Source: a bacterium
GTDB taxonomy: Bacteria; UBP6; UBA1177; JAKLFG01
NCBI GenBank assembly: GCA_022709425.1
Contig: JAKLIW010000002.1
Location: 62,001-126,000, forward strand
Length of the DNA: 64,000 bases
Direction of reading: 5' to 3'
Position 1 is the stretch's first letter. Every line of letters starts with the position of its first letter. Shown here in pieces: positions 26,013 to 35,779 of this stretch. A program made the translations under genes and the position numbers. The notes under the pieces were generated by a model. The model saw only the letters and a list, made by a program, of their open reading frames with translations, was not told where the DNA came from and searched no databases.

Positions 26013-27401
26013 GTGCTTTTCAATTCGTTAGTATTCGTTGTGTTCGCCTTCCTCTTTTTCCTTTTTTGGCCGTTCCTCAAGTATACGCGGCGTCCCGCCT
26101 GGATATATCTCATCGTTTTCTCTTTCTTCTTCTACGGCTGGTGGGACTGGCGGTTCCTGTTCCTGATCATCCTGAGCGGGCTCATCGATTTCGTCGCCGC
26201 GCTGCTCATCGTCGATCGGCCGCGCTACCGGCGGCTCTGGCTCATCGTCTCGATGTCGGGGAATCTGGGGACGCTCGCCGTTTTCAAGTACAGCCGGTTC
26301 GTCTGGGAGAATCTGCACGCGTTGGTGCCGCTATTGCCCGCCGCGCCGCCGGTCAACGACTTCTTCCTCATCCTGCCGGTCGGCATCAGCTTCTACACCT
26401 TCCAGTCGATGAGTTACACCATCGATGTCTACCGCGGCGAGGTGACGCCGACCCGCAGCGTGCTCAAGTTCTTCGCCTATCTGTCGCTGTTCCCGCAGCT
26501 GGTGGCCGGACCCATCGTCCGGGCGCGCGATTTCCTGCATCAGCTCGATGCGCCACGCTGTACAGACGAGGCGACCCGCTACCGGGGACTGGAGCTGATA
26601 CTGCACGGCTATTTCAAGAAGACCGTCATCGCCGACAATCTCGCGCCGCTCGTCAACGCCGCCTTCAGCGCGACGAACCCCGACCCGTCGTCGCTCTACT
26701 GGTGGATCGTGATGGTCGCGTTCGGATTCCAGATATACTGCGACTTCAGCGGTTACAGCGATATTGCCCGCGGTCTGGCGAAATGGATGGGCTACGATTT
26801 CATGGTGAATTTCAACCACCCCTACACCGCGCTGTCGCTGCGGGAATTCTGGACCCGCTGGCACATCTCGCTGTCGAGCTGGTTCCGTGACTATGTCTAT
26901 ATCCCGCTCGGCGGCAGCAAGCGGAGGAAGGGCCGCGAGGCGGCGAATCTCTGGGCGACGATGCTGCTGTCGGGTCTGTGGCACGGCGCTTCGTGGAATT
27001 TCGTCATCTGGGGCGGCGTGCATGCCGGTTTCCTGTCGCTGGAGAAGGTGTTCAGATATCCCGCGCTTCTCGTCCGGACCCGCCCGGGACGGCTGATCGC
27101 GTTCCTGATAGTATCGGTGCAGGTGCTGGTCGCGTGGGTCTTCTTCCGTGCGCCGACCCTGCCGCAGGCGCTCGACATCCTGCGGATCATGTTCTCCTTC
27201 TCGGGAACGCTGCCGGCTACGTTCGGCGTGAGCGGACTGCTCCTCATCGGCGGTATGGCGGCGCGCGAGTTCTACATTTATCTCGGCGGGCATCCCTTCT
27301 TCCGGCGGCCCGCGGTACAGACGGCGATGCTTTCGTTAGTGGTATGGGCCATTATTTTCCTGCGCGGGAAGGGGCAGGAATTCATTTACTTCCAGTTCTG
27401 A
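26013..27401 (+). CDS. MBOAT-family membrane O-acyltransferase (AlgI-like)
   Basis: 462 residues with many transmembrane helices. MBOAT motifs are FFPQLVAGPIVR-like (LSLFPQLVAGPIVRARDF), IYCDFSGYSDIARGLAKWMGY, NFNHPY with REFWTRWHISLSSWFRDYVYIPLGG, and the catalytic His in LSGLWHGASWNF. It acetylates or acylates a surface polysaccharide or similar substrate together with the next gene. GTG 26013 has GGAGG at 25999-26003; longer upstream reading is not supported. Confidence 0.92.
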   Translation: MLFNSLVFVVFAFLFFLFWPFLKYTRRPAWIYLIVFSFFFYGWWDWRFLFLIILSGLIDFVAALLIVDRPRYRRLWLIVSMSGNLGTLAVFKYSRFVWENLHALVPLLPAAPPVNDFFLILPVGISFYTFQSMSYTIDVYRGEVTPTRSVLKFFAYLSLFPQLVAGPIVRARDFLHQLDAPRCTDEATRYRGLELILHGYFKKTVIADNLAPLVNAAFSATNPDPSSLYWWIVMVAFGFQIYCDFSGYSDIARGLAKWMGYDFMVNFNHPYTALSLREFWTRWHISLSSWFRDYVYIPLGGSKRRKGREAANLWATMLLSGLWHGASWNFVIWGGVHAGFLSLEKVFRYPALLVRTRPGRLIAFLIVSVQVLVAWVFFRAPTLPQALDILRIMFSFSGTLPATFGVSGLLLIGGMAAREFYIYLGGHPFFRRPAVQTAMLSLVVWAIIFLRGKGQEFIYFQF

Positions 27402-27402
27402 C

Positions 27403-28335
27403 ATGAAAAAAGAACGGCTACTGCACATACTCCCCGTGAGCGCGGCGCTCGTCCTGCTGTGGGGGATGCTTGTCCCGCCCGACGCCGTCTATCTGCGCGA
27501 GACGGTCAGTGACGAGTTCTGGCTAAAGAAGGTGTTCGACGCCGCGCGGTATGATATCGTGGTCGCCGGCGATTCACGGGTCTATCGGGGCGTTTCTCCC
27601 GACGACATGGCCGCGGCGCTGCCGGGACGCCGGATATTCAACTACGGCTTCTCGAGCGGCATACTCGACGGGATGATGATCGCGCAGGCCGCCAAGAAAC
27701 TCGACCCGGCCGGCGCGCGGACGCTCGTTCTGGCCGTGACACCGCATGCCCTGACCGACAAGCCCAACGAAGCTCTCGCCGAGTTCCTTGCGACGCCGCG
27801 CGAAGAGCGCTACACGGTGCTCGAAGGGCATGGGTTCCTCCTTTTCTTCCACCGGATGGCCCCCAAACGGCTCCTTGCAATGCTTCGCGGCGAGGATATC
27901 TGGACCGACATGGAGAACTACCGCGAACACTACGACAGCCGCACCGGCTGGGTCGCCTCGTCATACCAGAAGGAAAAGGGATACGCTGAGACGCTGAGGT
28001 CCTACCGCGATATGCGCAAAAAATTCCCGGTCCTGCCCGAACGGGTCACGGAACTCCGGTCGCTCGTCGCCGGTCTGCGTGCCGAAGGGATCGCGGTGTT
28101 CTTCCTCTATTTTCCCTCCAGCGCCGAGATGCGGGAGCTCGAACGGACGTGGCCCGGCTTCGACTACGCGGCGATCCGGCGGGAACTCGAGAGCGCCGGC
28201 GCGGTGTCGCTCGACGATGCGGTACCCTCCGGACTCCATTCCTACGACGGCAGCCATCTCGACGGACCGTCGGCCCGCACGCTGTCGCGAAGCATCGGGG
28301 AGGCGCTGGCGCGCGCCGCCGGATCAGGAGAATAG
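27403..28335 (+). CDS. SGNH/DltD-like partner of the MBOAT acyltransferase
   Basis: 310 residues. One N-terminal membrane anchor (about 7-24) is followed by an extracytoplasmic SGNH-hydrolase-like domain with GDSRVYRG (Ser58). A late YDGSHLDG supplies the probable Asp/His. Such proteins act with MBOAT enzymes to transfer the acyl group. It starts 1 bp after the MBOAT stop. Its 3' end overlaps dnaJ (convergent) by 12 bp. Confidence 0.8.
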   Translation: MKKERLLHILPVSAALVLLWGMLVPPDAVYLRETVSDEFWLKKVFDAARYDIVVAGDSRVYRGVSPDDMAAALPGRRIFNYGFSSGILDGMMIAQAAKKLDPAGARTLVLAVTPHALTDKPNEALAEFLATPREERYTVLEGHGFLLFFHRMAPKRLLAMLRGEDIWTDMENYREHYDSRTGWVASSYQKEKGYAETLRSYRDMRKKFPVLPERVTELRSLVAGLRAEGIAVFFLYFPSSAEMRELERTWPGFDYAAIRRELESAGAVSLDDAVPSGLHSYDGSHLDGPSARTLSRSIGEALARAAGSGE

Positions 28336-29439
28336 CTTCTTCACCTTGTCGGTAAAATCCTTGAGAAAGGGACGTTCTTTCAGTTCGTCGTCGAAAATCT
28401 TGATCTCTTCTATGAGTTTTTTGTGTTTCGACGAGATGTTCTTGGGTACTTCAAGCCGGATGATGACATACTGGTCGCCTCTGCCGCGGCCCTGCACCGA
28501 GGGGAACCCCTTTTCACGCAGACGCATCTTGGTGTCGGGCTGGGTGCCGGCCGGTATCTTGAGTTCGACCGCGCCGTCCATTGTCGGCACCTCGATGGCG
28601 GCCCCCAAAACCAACTGGGCGTAGGTGGTCGGCAGTTCAAGATAAAGATCGTTCCCGTCGCGGTGGAAGAGCGGATGGCCCGTCACCTGCACCGCGAGGT
28701 AGACATCGCCGCGCGGGCCGCCGTTCGCCCCGGCGTTCCCTTCGCCGGTGACCCGTATCTTCTGGTCGGTGTCGATGCCGGCGGGGATATTCACCGAAAG
28801 TTCCTTCTCCTCGCGGGTGTAGCCGGTTCCCTGACACGGTTTGCAGGGCTTCTCGACGATGCTCCCCTGTCCCTGACAACTGGGACACGGTTGCGCCATC
28901 TGGAAGAAACCGTGGGAGACGCGTACCTCGCCGCGTCCCTGACAGGTGGGGCAGGTTTTGCGCCCCGTGCCCGATTCGGCGCCGGCGCCGTGACATTTGG
29001 CGCATTGACCGCTCCGGGTGACGCGGATATCCTTCTTTATGCCGCGGTAGGCCTCGTCGAAGGAGAGCCGGATGTTTATCAGCAGGTCGGTTCCCTGCCG
29101 GGCCGAAGATCTGCTCCGCCGCCGCCCGCCGCCGCCGAAGAATTCACCGAAGATGTCGCCCAGATCGCCGAACGAGTCGCCGAAATCGAAGCCGCCGGCA
29201 CCGCCGCCGAAGGGATTTCCCTTGACGCCGTCCTCTCCGAACTGGTCATACATTTTCCGTTTTTCGGGGTCGGAAAGGATCTCGTAGGCGTGGTTGATCT
29301 CCTTGAATTTCTCTTCGGAGGTCTTATCGCCCTTGTTGCGGTCGGGGTGATACTTTATCGCGAGTTGGCGATATGCTTTCTTAATGTCGTCCGGAGAAGC
29401 ATTACGCTGAACGCCGAGTGTCTGGTAGAGGTCGGACAT
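28324..29439 (-). CDS. dnaJ: chaperone protein DnaJ
   Basis: 371 residues. The J domain contains HPD ([10 protein letters not shown]). A Gly/Phe-rich region and four CxxCxGxG zinc repeats ([32 protein letters not shown]) follow, then the C-terminal substrate-binding region. It is the DnaK co-chaperone. It follows dnaK after 14 bp and overlaps the convergent gene by 12 bp. Confidence 0.98.
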   Translation of the reverse strand: MSDLYQTLGVQRNASPDDIKKAYRQLAIKYHPDRNKGDKTSEEKFKEINHAYEILSDPEKRKMYDQFGEDGVKGNPFGGGAGGFDFGDSFGDLGDIFGEFFGGGGRRRSRSSARQGTDLLINIRLSFDEAYRGIKKDIRVTRSGQCAKCHGAGAESGTGRKTCPTCQGRGEVRVSHGFFQMAQPCPSCQGQGSIVEKPCKPCQGTGYTREEKELSVNIPAGIDTDQKIRVTGEGNAGANGGPRGDVYLAVQVTGHPLFHRDGNDLYLELPTTYAQLVLGAAIEVPTMDGAVELKIPAGTQPDTKMRLREKGFPSVQGRGRGDQYVIIRLEVPKNISSKHKKLIEEIKIFDDELKERPFLKDFTDKVKKLFS

Positions 29440-29453
29440 AATAGGTCGATCCG

Positions 29454-31349
29454 TTATTTTGCTTTGTAATCGGCGTCAACCACCGTGCCATCCTTTTTTC
29501 CGCCGTCGGCCGAGGGTTCGGTCTGACCATTGCCCGCGCCCCCCTGTCCTTTATATATCTTCTCGGCGATCTTGTAGGCGCTCTGGCCGAGCGCCTGCGT
29601 CTTGCCCTTGATCATCTCGATATCGTTCGACTCGAGTCCCTTGCGCAGATCGGCGATCTTTTCTTCGATATCGCGTTTTTCGTCCTCGGTTATCTTGTCG
29701 CCGAATTCCTTGAGCGATTTTTCGGTCGAATAAATGAGCTGTTCGGCGTTATTGCGCACCTCGACGAGCTGTTTGCGCTTCTCATCCTCATCCTTAAATT
29801 TTTCACCGTCGGCGATCATGCGCTGGATCTCGTCGTCGGTCAGGCCGGAACCCGCCGTGATGACGATGTTCTTCTGTTTGTTGGTGCCGAGATCCTTTGC
29901 GCTGACATTAAGGATGCCGTTGGCATCGATGTCAAAACTGACCTCGATCTTCGGTACGCCGCGCGGCGCCGGCGGGATGTCCTGCAGATCGAATTCGCCG
30001 AGCATCTTGTTCTCGACCGCGATCTCGCGTTCTCCCTGAAACACGCGGACCGAAACGGCCGGCTGGTTGTCCATCGCGGTGGAGAAGATCTCGGTCTTCT
30101 TCGACGGGATGGTGGTATTGCGCGGGATGAGCCGCGTAAAGACGCCGCCGAGCGTCTCGATGCCGAGCGACAGCGGGGTGACATCGAGCAGAAGGACATC
30201 CTTCACATCGCCCTTCAGGACGCCGCCCTGTATCGCCGCGCCGATCGCGACGACCTCGTCGGGATTAACCCCCTTGTGCGGTTCTTTGCCGAAGAACTCT
30301 TTGACGATGCGCTGGATCATCGGCATACGGGTCATACCGCCCACGAGGATAACCTCGTTGATGTCGCCGGTCGAGACCTTCGCGTCTTTGAGCACCTTTT
30401 TGCACGGTTCGATGGTTCCCTTGGCGAGATCCTCGACGATACTTTCGAGTTTCGCGCGGCTCAACGTGATGTTGAGATGTTTCGGGCCGGTCGCGTCGGC
30501 GGTGATGAAGGGAAGATTGATGGTCGTCTCCATCGCGCTGGACAGTTCGTGCTTCGCCTTCTCGGCCGCCTCTTTGAGCCGTTGGAGCGCCATGGCGTCC
30601 TTCGCGAGGTCGATACCGCTTTCCTTCTTGAACTCGCCGACGAGCCATTCGATGATGCGCTGGTCGAAATCGTCGCCGCCGAGGAAGGTGTCGCCGTTGG
30701 TCGCGAGCACCTCGAACACGCCGTCGCCCAGTTCGAGTATCGAAATATCGAAGGTTCCGCCGCCCAGATCGTAGACGGCGATCTTCATGTTCTTCCCTTT
30801 CTTGTCGATGCCGTAGGCGAGCGCCGCCGATGTCGGTTCGTTGATGATGCGCAGGACGTTGAGCCCCGCGATCGTGCCGGCGTCCTTGGTGGCCTGCCGC
30901 TGTGAATCGTTGAAGTAGGCGGGGACGGTGATGACCGCCTCGGTCACCGGTTCGCCGAGGTAGCTTTCGGCCGTCTCTTTCATTTTCTGCAGGACCATCG
31001 CCGATATCTGCGGCGGCGAATATTCTTTACCGTCGACGCGGACCCACGCGTCGCCGTTGGGCGCCTTGATGATCTCGAAGGGCGCATGTTCCTGCATCTT
31101 ATGCACTTCCGCGTCCTCTTCCTTGCGGCCGATAAGCCGTTTGACGGAGTAGAGCGTCCGTTTCGGATTGGTGACCGCCTGCCGTTTGGCGAGCTGGCCG
31201 ACGAGCCGTTCACCCTTGTCGGTGAAGGCGACTATCGAGGGGGTCGTCCGCACCCCTTCGCTGTTCTCGATGACCTTCGGGTCGCCCCCTTCCATGATGG
31301 CGACGCACGAGTTAGTCGTACCCAGATCGATGCCGATCACTTTACCCAT
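29454..31349 (-). CDS. dnaK: chaperone protein DnaK
   Basis: 631 residues of standard HSP70. [13 protein letters not shown] starts the ATPase domain. [16 protein letters not shown] and [11 protein letters not shown] are also present. The interdomain linker [12 protein letters not shown] and the substrate-binding domain follow. ATG 31349 lies within the grpE 3' end (8-nt overlap). Confidence 0.99.
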   Translation of the reverse strand: MGKVIGIDLGTTNSCVAIMEGGDPKVIENSEGVRTTPSIVAFTDKGERLVGQLAKRQAVTNPKRTLYSVKRLIGRKEEDAEVHKMQEHAPFEIIKAPNGDAWVRVDGKEYSPPQISAMVLQKMKETAESYLGEPVTEAVITVPAYFNDSQRQATKDAGTIAGLNVLRIINEPTSAALAYGIDKKGKNMKIAVYDLGGGTFDISILELGDGVFEVLATNGDTFLGGDDFDQRIIEWLVGEFKKESGIDLAKDAMALQRLKEAAEKAKHELSSAMETTINLPFITADATGPKHLNITLSRAKLESIVEDLAKGTIEPCKKVLKDAKVSTGDINEVILVGGMTRMPMIQRIVKEFFGKEPHKGVNPDEVVAIGAAIQGGVLKGDVKDVLLLDVTPLSLGIETLGGVFTRLIPRNTTIPSKKTEIFSTAMDNQPAVSVRVFQGEREIAVENKMLGEFDLQDIPPAPRGVPKIEVSFDIDANGILNVSAKDLGTNKQKNIVITAGSGLTDDEIQRMIADGEKFKDEDEKRKQLVEVRNNAEQLIYSTEKSLKEFGDKITEDEKRDIEEKIADLRKGLESNDIEMIKGKTQALGQSAYKIAEKIYKGQGGAGNGQTEPSADGGKKDGTVVDADYKAK

Positions 31350-32109
31350 TGGATCCCTCCGTATCGTTGGTTGATTCCTTCACTTCGTTCAGCGGCGCCG
31401 GGGCCTCTTCGGCCGGTCTTTCGGCATCGGCAGGGGCGTTGCCCGAGGCGACCTCGACCATCGCGGGACGCAGAACGCGGTCCTGATAGCGCCATCCCTT
31501 GAGATACTGGGTCGTTATCTCGTTCAAGGGCTTCCCCGCGACATCGGCCATACGCATCGCCTGATGCAGGTTCGGATCAAAGGTCTCGCCGACCGCGCCG
31601 AACGGTTCGATCCCGTGGCGTTTGAGCACCGCATCGATCGCGCTGTTGAGGTGGCGCACCCCGTCGACGAAAGCAGTGGTTTTCTCGTCGCTTTCCTGCG
31701 GGGCGAAGGTGAGCGCCTTTTCGAGATCGTCCTTCACCAGCAGGAATTCGCGGAAGAATCCTTCTCCGGCATATTTGAGTTTCGTGCGGAAATCGTTCTC
31801 AAGCCGCGTTTTCTGATTGCGGTTCTCGGCGACGAGCTGTTTGACCGTCTCTTCAAGTTCACGCAATTTTTTCTGTGTTTCCTCGTCGGCGAGCGGCGCG
31901 GGCGTAGGCTTGGCGGATTCCTTCTTTTCCGCGGCTTGCGTGTCGGGGCGTTCCGCGGTCGCGGGTTCTTCCTCTCGTGCCTGCTCCATCTGGGCGCCAA
32001 GCGCGTCGGCCATCTCCTGCAGGGAGAGCCCTTTGGGGGCCGTCGCCTCGTCGAGCTCCACTACCGGAGCGCCGTCGGGAGTCGGTTTCTTTTTCTTTTC
32101 TTTCTTCAT
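31342..32109 (-). CDS. grpE: nucleotide exchange factor GrpE
   Basis: 255 residues from ATG 32109. A long acidic/Ala-rich N terminus is followed by a coiled coil (about 75-125) and the C-terminal beta domain ([39 protein letters not shown]). I chose ATG 32109 because GAGGGA precedes it; ATG 32124, which overlaps the hrcA stop (ATGA), is the alternative. It exchanges nucleotide on DnaK. Confidence 0.92.
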   Translation of the reverse strand: MKKEKKKKPTPDGAPVVELDEATAPKGLSLQEMADALGAQMEQAREEEPATAERPDTQAAEKKESAKPTPAPLADEETQKKLRELEETVKQLVAENRNQKTRLENDFRTKLKYAGEGFFREFLLVKDDLEKALTFAPQESDEKTTAFVDGVRHLNSAIDAVLKRHGIEPFGAVGETFDPNLHQAMRMADVAGKPLNEITTQYLKGWRYQDRVLRPAMVEVASGNAPADAERPAEEAPAPLNEVKESTNDTEGSNG

Positions 32110-32120
32110 CAGCAAATCCC

Positions 32121-33164
32121 TCATCGTAAGCCGGTGGAAGATATAAGCAGATTCCGCGTATAGTCAATTATCGGGATAATCTTGGCATAGTTCATGCGGC
32201 GTGGCCCGATGACACCGACCACCCCCATCAGTTCGCCGTCCGGTATCTCGTAGGTGCTGAGTATCGCGGAGCATTCGGCGGTGCAGAAAAGGTCCGACTC
32301 CGCGCCGATGAAGATACGGACATCGTGCGAATCGGCGACCCGGTTGAACAGGTCGAGGTAGAACTGGTTGCGCCGGAAGTTCTCCAAGAGCATTTTTATC
32401 TGGCGCGTCTCGGCGGCGCCGATGTAGTCGAATACGTTGGTCTCGCCGCTGGTGCTTGCGCGGACCGTCTCCTGCGCCGTCTGAAGGATGCGGTCGAGGA
32501 GCTGTTCATACTTCTCCTTGAGCGTGTGCAGTTCCCGCAGAAAGTGCCCCTTGATGTCGAAGAGCGTTTTATCGGTCAGATGAGCGTTGATGAAGTTACG
32601 GAGTTTTTCGAGTTCGTCGTGCGCCGGCTCTTCGGCCAGTTCAACCATGCGGTTCGAGATGCCGCCCAGACTGTCGACGAGGATGACCAGCACGCGGCGC
32701 GGCCCCGCCGGGACGAAGTCGATGTGGCGGATGGTCTTCATTCGCGATTCTTTTGCCAGCACAAAGCCGGTGTAATGGGACAGTTCCGATATCATCTCGG
32801 GGATGGCGGTCATCAGGGAGGGGAGATCGCTACGCAGCGGCTCGGCCCGGTCGTCTATCTGCTGTTTATCGGTGGCCGCTATCTTCCGCACTTTCAATAT
32901 GTTGTCGACGAAATAGCGAAGCCCCGCGTCGGTCGGGATGCGTCCCGACGAACAGTGCGACTTGCGAATGAACCCCTTTTCCTCGATGCTCGCGAAGATA
33001 TTACGGATGGTCGCCGACGACATCCCGCCCACCAGACGGCTCACGAGGTGAGACCCGACCGCCTCGCCATTCTCGGAGTAGAGGTTGACGATAGAGCGGA
33101 GGATATCCTTTTCGCGCTCGTTCAGTTCGGCGCGGTTGACCGGAATGTTTTCGGATAGTTGCAT
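32121..33164 (-). CDS. hrcA: heat-inducible transcription repressor HrcA
   Basis: About 347 residues. An N-terminal winged helix (SSATIRNIFASIEEKGFIRKSHCSSGRIPTD region) is followed by a GAF-like effector domain. The GVIGPRRMNYAKIIPIIDYT C terminus is typical. HrcA represses heat-shock operons at CIRCE sites. ATG 33164 is preferred; GTG 33176 is possible. It is first in hrcA-grpE-dnaK-dnaJ. I see no canonical CIRCE just upstream. Confidence 0.94.
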   Translation of the reverse strand: MQLSENIPVNRAELNEREKDILRSIVNLYSENGEAVGSHLVSRLVGGMSSATIRNIFASIEEKGFIRKSHCSSGRIPTDAGLRYFVDNILKVRKIAATDKQQIDDRAEPLRSDLPSLMTAIPEMISELSHYTGFVLAKESRMKTIRHIDFVPAGPRRVLVILVDSLGGISNRMVELAEEPAHDELEKLRNFINAHLTDKTLFDIKGHFLRELHTLKEKYEQLLDRILQTAQETVRASTSGETNVFDYIGAAETRQIKMLLENFRRNQFYLDLFNRVADSHDVRIFIGAESDLFCTAECSAILSTYEIPDGELMGVVGVIGPRRMNYAKIIPIIDYTRNLLISSTGLR

Positions 33165-33190
33165 AATCACTACCACTTAAATTCGCTACC

Positions 33191-33218
33191 TGTATAATAA
33201 AGGAAAGGATAAAGTCAA
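33191..33218 (-). promoter_or_regulatory. promoter of the hrcA-grpE-dnaK-dnaJ operon
   Basis: On the minus strand TTGACT (33218-33213) and TATACA (33196-33191) are 16 bp apart, about 27 bp before the hrcA start. It looks vegetative in type. Confidence 0.5.
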
Positions 33219-33246
33219 GCGGCCGGTCGAAAATCTTTCCCCGCTA

Positions 33247-33272
33247 GGGGTCAGGGCGCAATAACTATAGTA
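33247..33272 (+). repeat. REP-like repeat, copy a (left of transposase)
   Basis: 26 nt beginning GGGGTCAGGGCGCA and ending ACTATAGTA. They match 35786-35811 at 25 of 26 positions and, inverted, 34250-34275 at 24 of 26. Confidence 0.8.
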
Positions 33273-33273
33273 C

Positions 33274-33302
33274 TTGACAAGCGCGGCGGCTTTCGCTATG
33301 CT
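33274..33302 (+). promoter_or_regulatory. transposase promoter, probably leaderless transcript
   Basis: TTGACA (33274-33279) and TATGCT (33297-33302) are 17 bp apart. The ATG at 33309 is 7 nt beyond the -10 box, where transcription should start. Confidence 0.5.
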
Positions 33303-33308
33303 CCCGTC

Positions 33309-34247
33309 ATGGCTAGGCCGCTTCGCATAACCTACCCCGGCGCATTGTACCATGTGATCAACCGGGGCCACCGCAAAGAGAGGATATTCCGCCGTACCGC
33401 CGACCGTGAACAATTCCTCGAACGGCTGCTGTTCGTTGCGCAAAAGTACCGCCTCATCGTGCACGGCTACTGCCTGATGGACAACCACTACCACCTGCTC
33501 CTCGAAACGACCAAAGGCGACCTGCCCCGCGCGATGCACCAGTTCCAGAGTTCGTACGCCAACTACTTCCGCGTGAAGTACCGACTCGCCGGGTCGGTGT
33601 TCCAGAGCCGCTACAAGGCGGTGCTGGTGGAAAACGATGACTATCTCCTGCGCCTCTCGGTCTACATCCACCTCAACCCCGTGCGCGCCGGGATCGTCGA
33701 AGAGCCCGCCGACTACCGCTGGAGCAGTTGCGCCCGCTACCTGACGGGGGAAAAGAGCGATCTCGTCGATCCGACGCGGCTTCTTGAGCGGGGCGGCGGC
33801 GTGGAGAACTACCGGGCGATCCTCGATGAGATAGGAGCGGACAAACCGGAGGCACGGCTCATCTACGGCGCCAACTCGGTGCTCGGCGACGAGGGCTTTT
33901 TCGGCGAGGCGCTTCAGCGGGTGCAGAAAAAGATCGATCCGCGCGCGGTGCCCGAATACCGGAAACTGCGCGAAGTGAGCGTCGACACGATACGGCAGGC
34001 GATCTGCGCGGCATACGGCGTGAACGAGGAACGGCTGACGACACGCGGCATAAACAACGAGCCGCGCAAGGCGTTCGTCCTGCTGCTCAAGCGACACACG
34101 GCGCTGTCGCTCGGCGAGATCGGGACGCTCGTGAAGATGAGCGCGGCGGGTGTGGGGATGGCGGCGCGACAGTTCGAGAAGGAGGTGGCGGATGATGCGG
34201 GAAAACGCAAGCGAATCGAGAAGTTGGAGCGAGAATTGGCCAGATGA
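33309..34247 (+). CDS. REP-associated tyrosine transposase (Y1/HUH type)
   Basis: 312 residues. The start MARPLRITYPGALYHVINRG is typical of the family. The HUH motif is H60-Y-H62 in MDNHYHLLLE, and the catalytic Tyr119 is in SVYIHLNPVRAG. A C-terminal ~90-residue helix-turn-helix domain (ALSLGEIGTLVKMSAAGVG) resembles DnaA C-terminal or other DNA-binding folds. It makes single-strand nicks at hairpin REP sequences. Inverted repeats flank it. Its TGA overlaps the ATG of the following RHS/toxin frame (ATGA). Confidence 0.9.
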   Translation: MARPLRITYPGALYHVINRGHRKERIFRRTADREQFLERLLFVAQKYRLIVHGYCLMDNHYHLLLETTKGDLPRAMHQFQSSYANYFRVKYRLAGSVFQSRYKAVLVENDDYLLRLSVYIHLNPVRAGIVEEPADYRWSSCARYLTGEKSDLVDPTRLLERGGGVENYRAILDEIGADKPEARLIYGANSVLGDEGFFGEALQRVQKKIDPRAVPEYRKLREVSVDTIRQAICAAYGVNEERLTTRGINNEPRKAFVLLLKRHTALSLGEIGTLVKMSAAGVGMAARQFEKEVADDAGKRKRIEKLERELAR

Positions 34248-35002
34248 ACTACTATACTTCTTGCGCCCTGACCCCTCTGACTCACCCCTATGCCGGACGC
34301 CCGAATGTGCCTGAGTACATCGTCAGGGACGGCGTGAACTACCGCATCGTGCATGACCACCTCGGCAGCCCGCGGCTCGTCGTCAACACCGTGACCGGCG
34401 AGATCGTGAAACAGCGCGAGTATGACGAGTACGGCCGGATCATCGCCGAGACCGGAACCTTCGACATCCCGTTCGGATTTGCAGGTGGTTTGTACGATGC
34501 AGACACCAAACTCATCCGGTTTGGGGCGAGAGATTATGACCCGGAAGCGGGAAGATGGACAAGCAAAGACCCAATCAAGTTCGATGGTGGCGCTACGAAT
34601 TTGTTTGAATATCTAGTTGATGACCCAATAAATTGGCTTGATCCAATAGGATTGTTTAAAGCCCATGGGAAGTGGTGTGGTCCCGATTGGACAGGTGGCT
34701 TAAAGGAACAATATACTAAGAACCATAAAGATATGTACGAAGAGCCAATAAGTGCCTTGGACACCTGTTGTATGCTACATGATATATGCTATTATCATTG
34801 CCGAAAAAACTACCCTTGCGACCCAGATGCTAGGAAATATTGTATGAAAGAGAAATGTAATAACGACTTATCCGCATGTGCGGCAGGCGCGGGGAGGGGA
34901 AGCGTGAGAATATTAGTAGTTATAACGATGGATTTCATCCATAGGCCCGGCCCCGGCCCAAATGCAGATCCAGATGGAGACCCCAATGTGTGTTGTAAAT
35001 AA
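34244..35002 (+). CDS. RHS C-terminal fragment with phospholipase A2-like toxin domain
   Basis: 252 residues. After a repeat-derived leader (1-13), residues 14-137 are the conserved end of an RHS core (HDHLGSPRLVVN, FGFAGGLYDADT, RFGARDYDPEAGRWTSKDPI, NWLDPIGL). Residues 138-252 are a variable toxin tip of phospholipase A2 type. It has a calcium-loop-like WCGPDWTGG (144-152), the catalytic CC-x2-HD pair at C175-D180 with CY after it, and a Cys-rich pattern to the end. The predicted activity is hydrolysis of membrane phospholipids. The large N-terminal RHS/export part is missing, so it is an orphan module, possibly silent. DNA becomes AT-rich from about 34,480. Confidence 0.8.
   Translation: MNYYTSCALTPLTHPYAGRPNVPEYIVRDGVNYRIVHDHLGSPRLVVNTVTGEIVKQREYDEYGRIIAETGTFDIPFGFAGGLYDADTKLIRFGARDYDPEAGRWTSKDPIKFDGGATNLFEYLVDDPINWLDPIGLFKAHGKWCGPDWTGGLKEQYTKNHKDMYEEPISALDTCCMLHDICYYHCRKNYPCDPDARKYCMKEKCNNDLSACAAGAGRGSVRILVVITMDFIHRPGPGPNADPDGDPNVCCK
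34250..34281 (-). repeat. REP-like repeat, copy b (inverted, right of transposase)
   Basis: 32 nt that, reverse-complemented, match 35780-35811 at 31 of 32 positions. It codes residues 3-13 of the RHS/toxin frame. Confidence 0.85.
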
Positions 35003-35360
35003 GAGACCCAACAGCGTTCGTTATGCGCAATGTTTTTTCTTGAGTGCGCATACTGCAATATACCTTTATTGTTTGTATCTTGCGATTACCACACCTTTTG
35101 ATGCCCTATTCGATATAGTTTGGTGGCCTTTATTTGCTGTTGATATGCCCGTTTTAATAATAGTTTTTCTAGACCGCATGATTGTGCCAACGGAGATATG
35201 GTACCGACTCGATCATATTACAGGGCAAATCTTTACTATTCATCCTTTCTCAACCGCTGGATTCTGGTACTATGCAATATTATTTCTGATTGTCGGGACT
35301 ATTTGGTACTACTATCTGCCGGTATGGATACACAAGGCCTATTGTAGGGCAAAAAATTGA
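34986..35360 (+). CDS. probable membrane immunity protein for the PLA2-like toxin
   Basis: 124 residues with three strongly hydrophobic segments (about 12-30, 38-57 and 88-107) and many aromatic residues. ATG 34986 has GGAG at 34976-34979; earlier in-frame ATGs at 34962 and 34974 lack a site. It overlaps the toxin end by 17 nt. The position directly after a toxin tip and the similar AT-rich base composition suggest immunity. No family was recognised. Confidence 0.6.
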   Translation: MCVVNKRPNSVRYAQCFFLSAHTAIYLYCLYLAITTPFDALFDIVWWPLFAVDMPVLIIVFLDRMIVPTEIWYRLDHITGQIFTIHPFSTAGFWYYAILFLIVGTIWYYYLPVWIHKAYCRAKN

Positions 35361-35399
35361 TTTGAAAGGAAAAGCCCATGAACCTGTCCATCGTCCGTC

Positions 35400-35779
35400 G
35401 GCGTCTTTGAAGCCATGAAAGAGTTCGGTGCCAAGAAACTCGCCACCATCACCACGCCGGAAGGGAACGCCCTGACCTACACCTACAACGGCCAGTTCAC
35501 CGCCTCGGAAACGCAGAGCGGCGCAGTCGCCGGGACCGTCTCCTACCAGTATAACGACGACTTCAACCTCTCGGCGGTAACGGTCGGCGCGCAGACCGTC
35601 TCCTACACCTACGATAACGACGGCGCCATCGCGCAGGTGGGCGACATGCTCTTCACCTACCGTACCGACAACGGCTTCCTGACCCGCACCGAGCAAGGGC
35701 TCGTCGCGACCGAACAGCAGGTGAACGGCTTCGGAGAACTGAGCGCCTTCGACGCCCTGATCGCCAGCGACGGTCAGAG
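35400..35779 (+). pseudogene. RHS YD-repeat remnant
   Basis: The frame from about 35400 (ATG 35415 available) reads RHS/YD repeats: TPEGNALTYTYNGQFTAS, SYQYNDDFNLSAVTVGAQ, VSYTYDNDGAIAQVG and QVNGFGELSAFDALIASDG. It stops making sense at the repeat starting at 35780. This piece belongs upstream of the RHS core end found at 34282, so the order is reversed, consistent with rearrangement or loss of a second RHS copy. Confidence 0.75.

Larger units (their letters stand above)
33247..34281 (+). mobile_element. REP-associated transposase element (REPtron-like)
   Basis: A Y1-type transposase gene is bracketed by two copies of the same ~26-nt sequence in opposite orientation, at 33247-33272 and 34250-34281. 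This is the arrangement known for REP-associated tyrosine transposases. A further copy lies at 35780-35811 and a related hairpin at 11465-11493. Confidence 0.7.
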
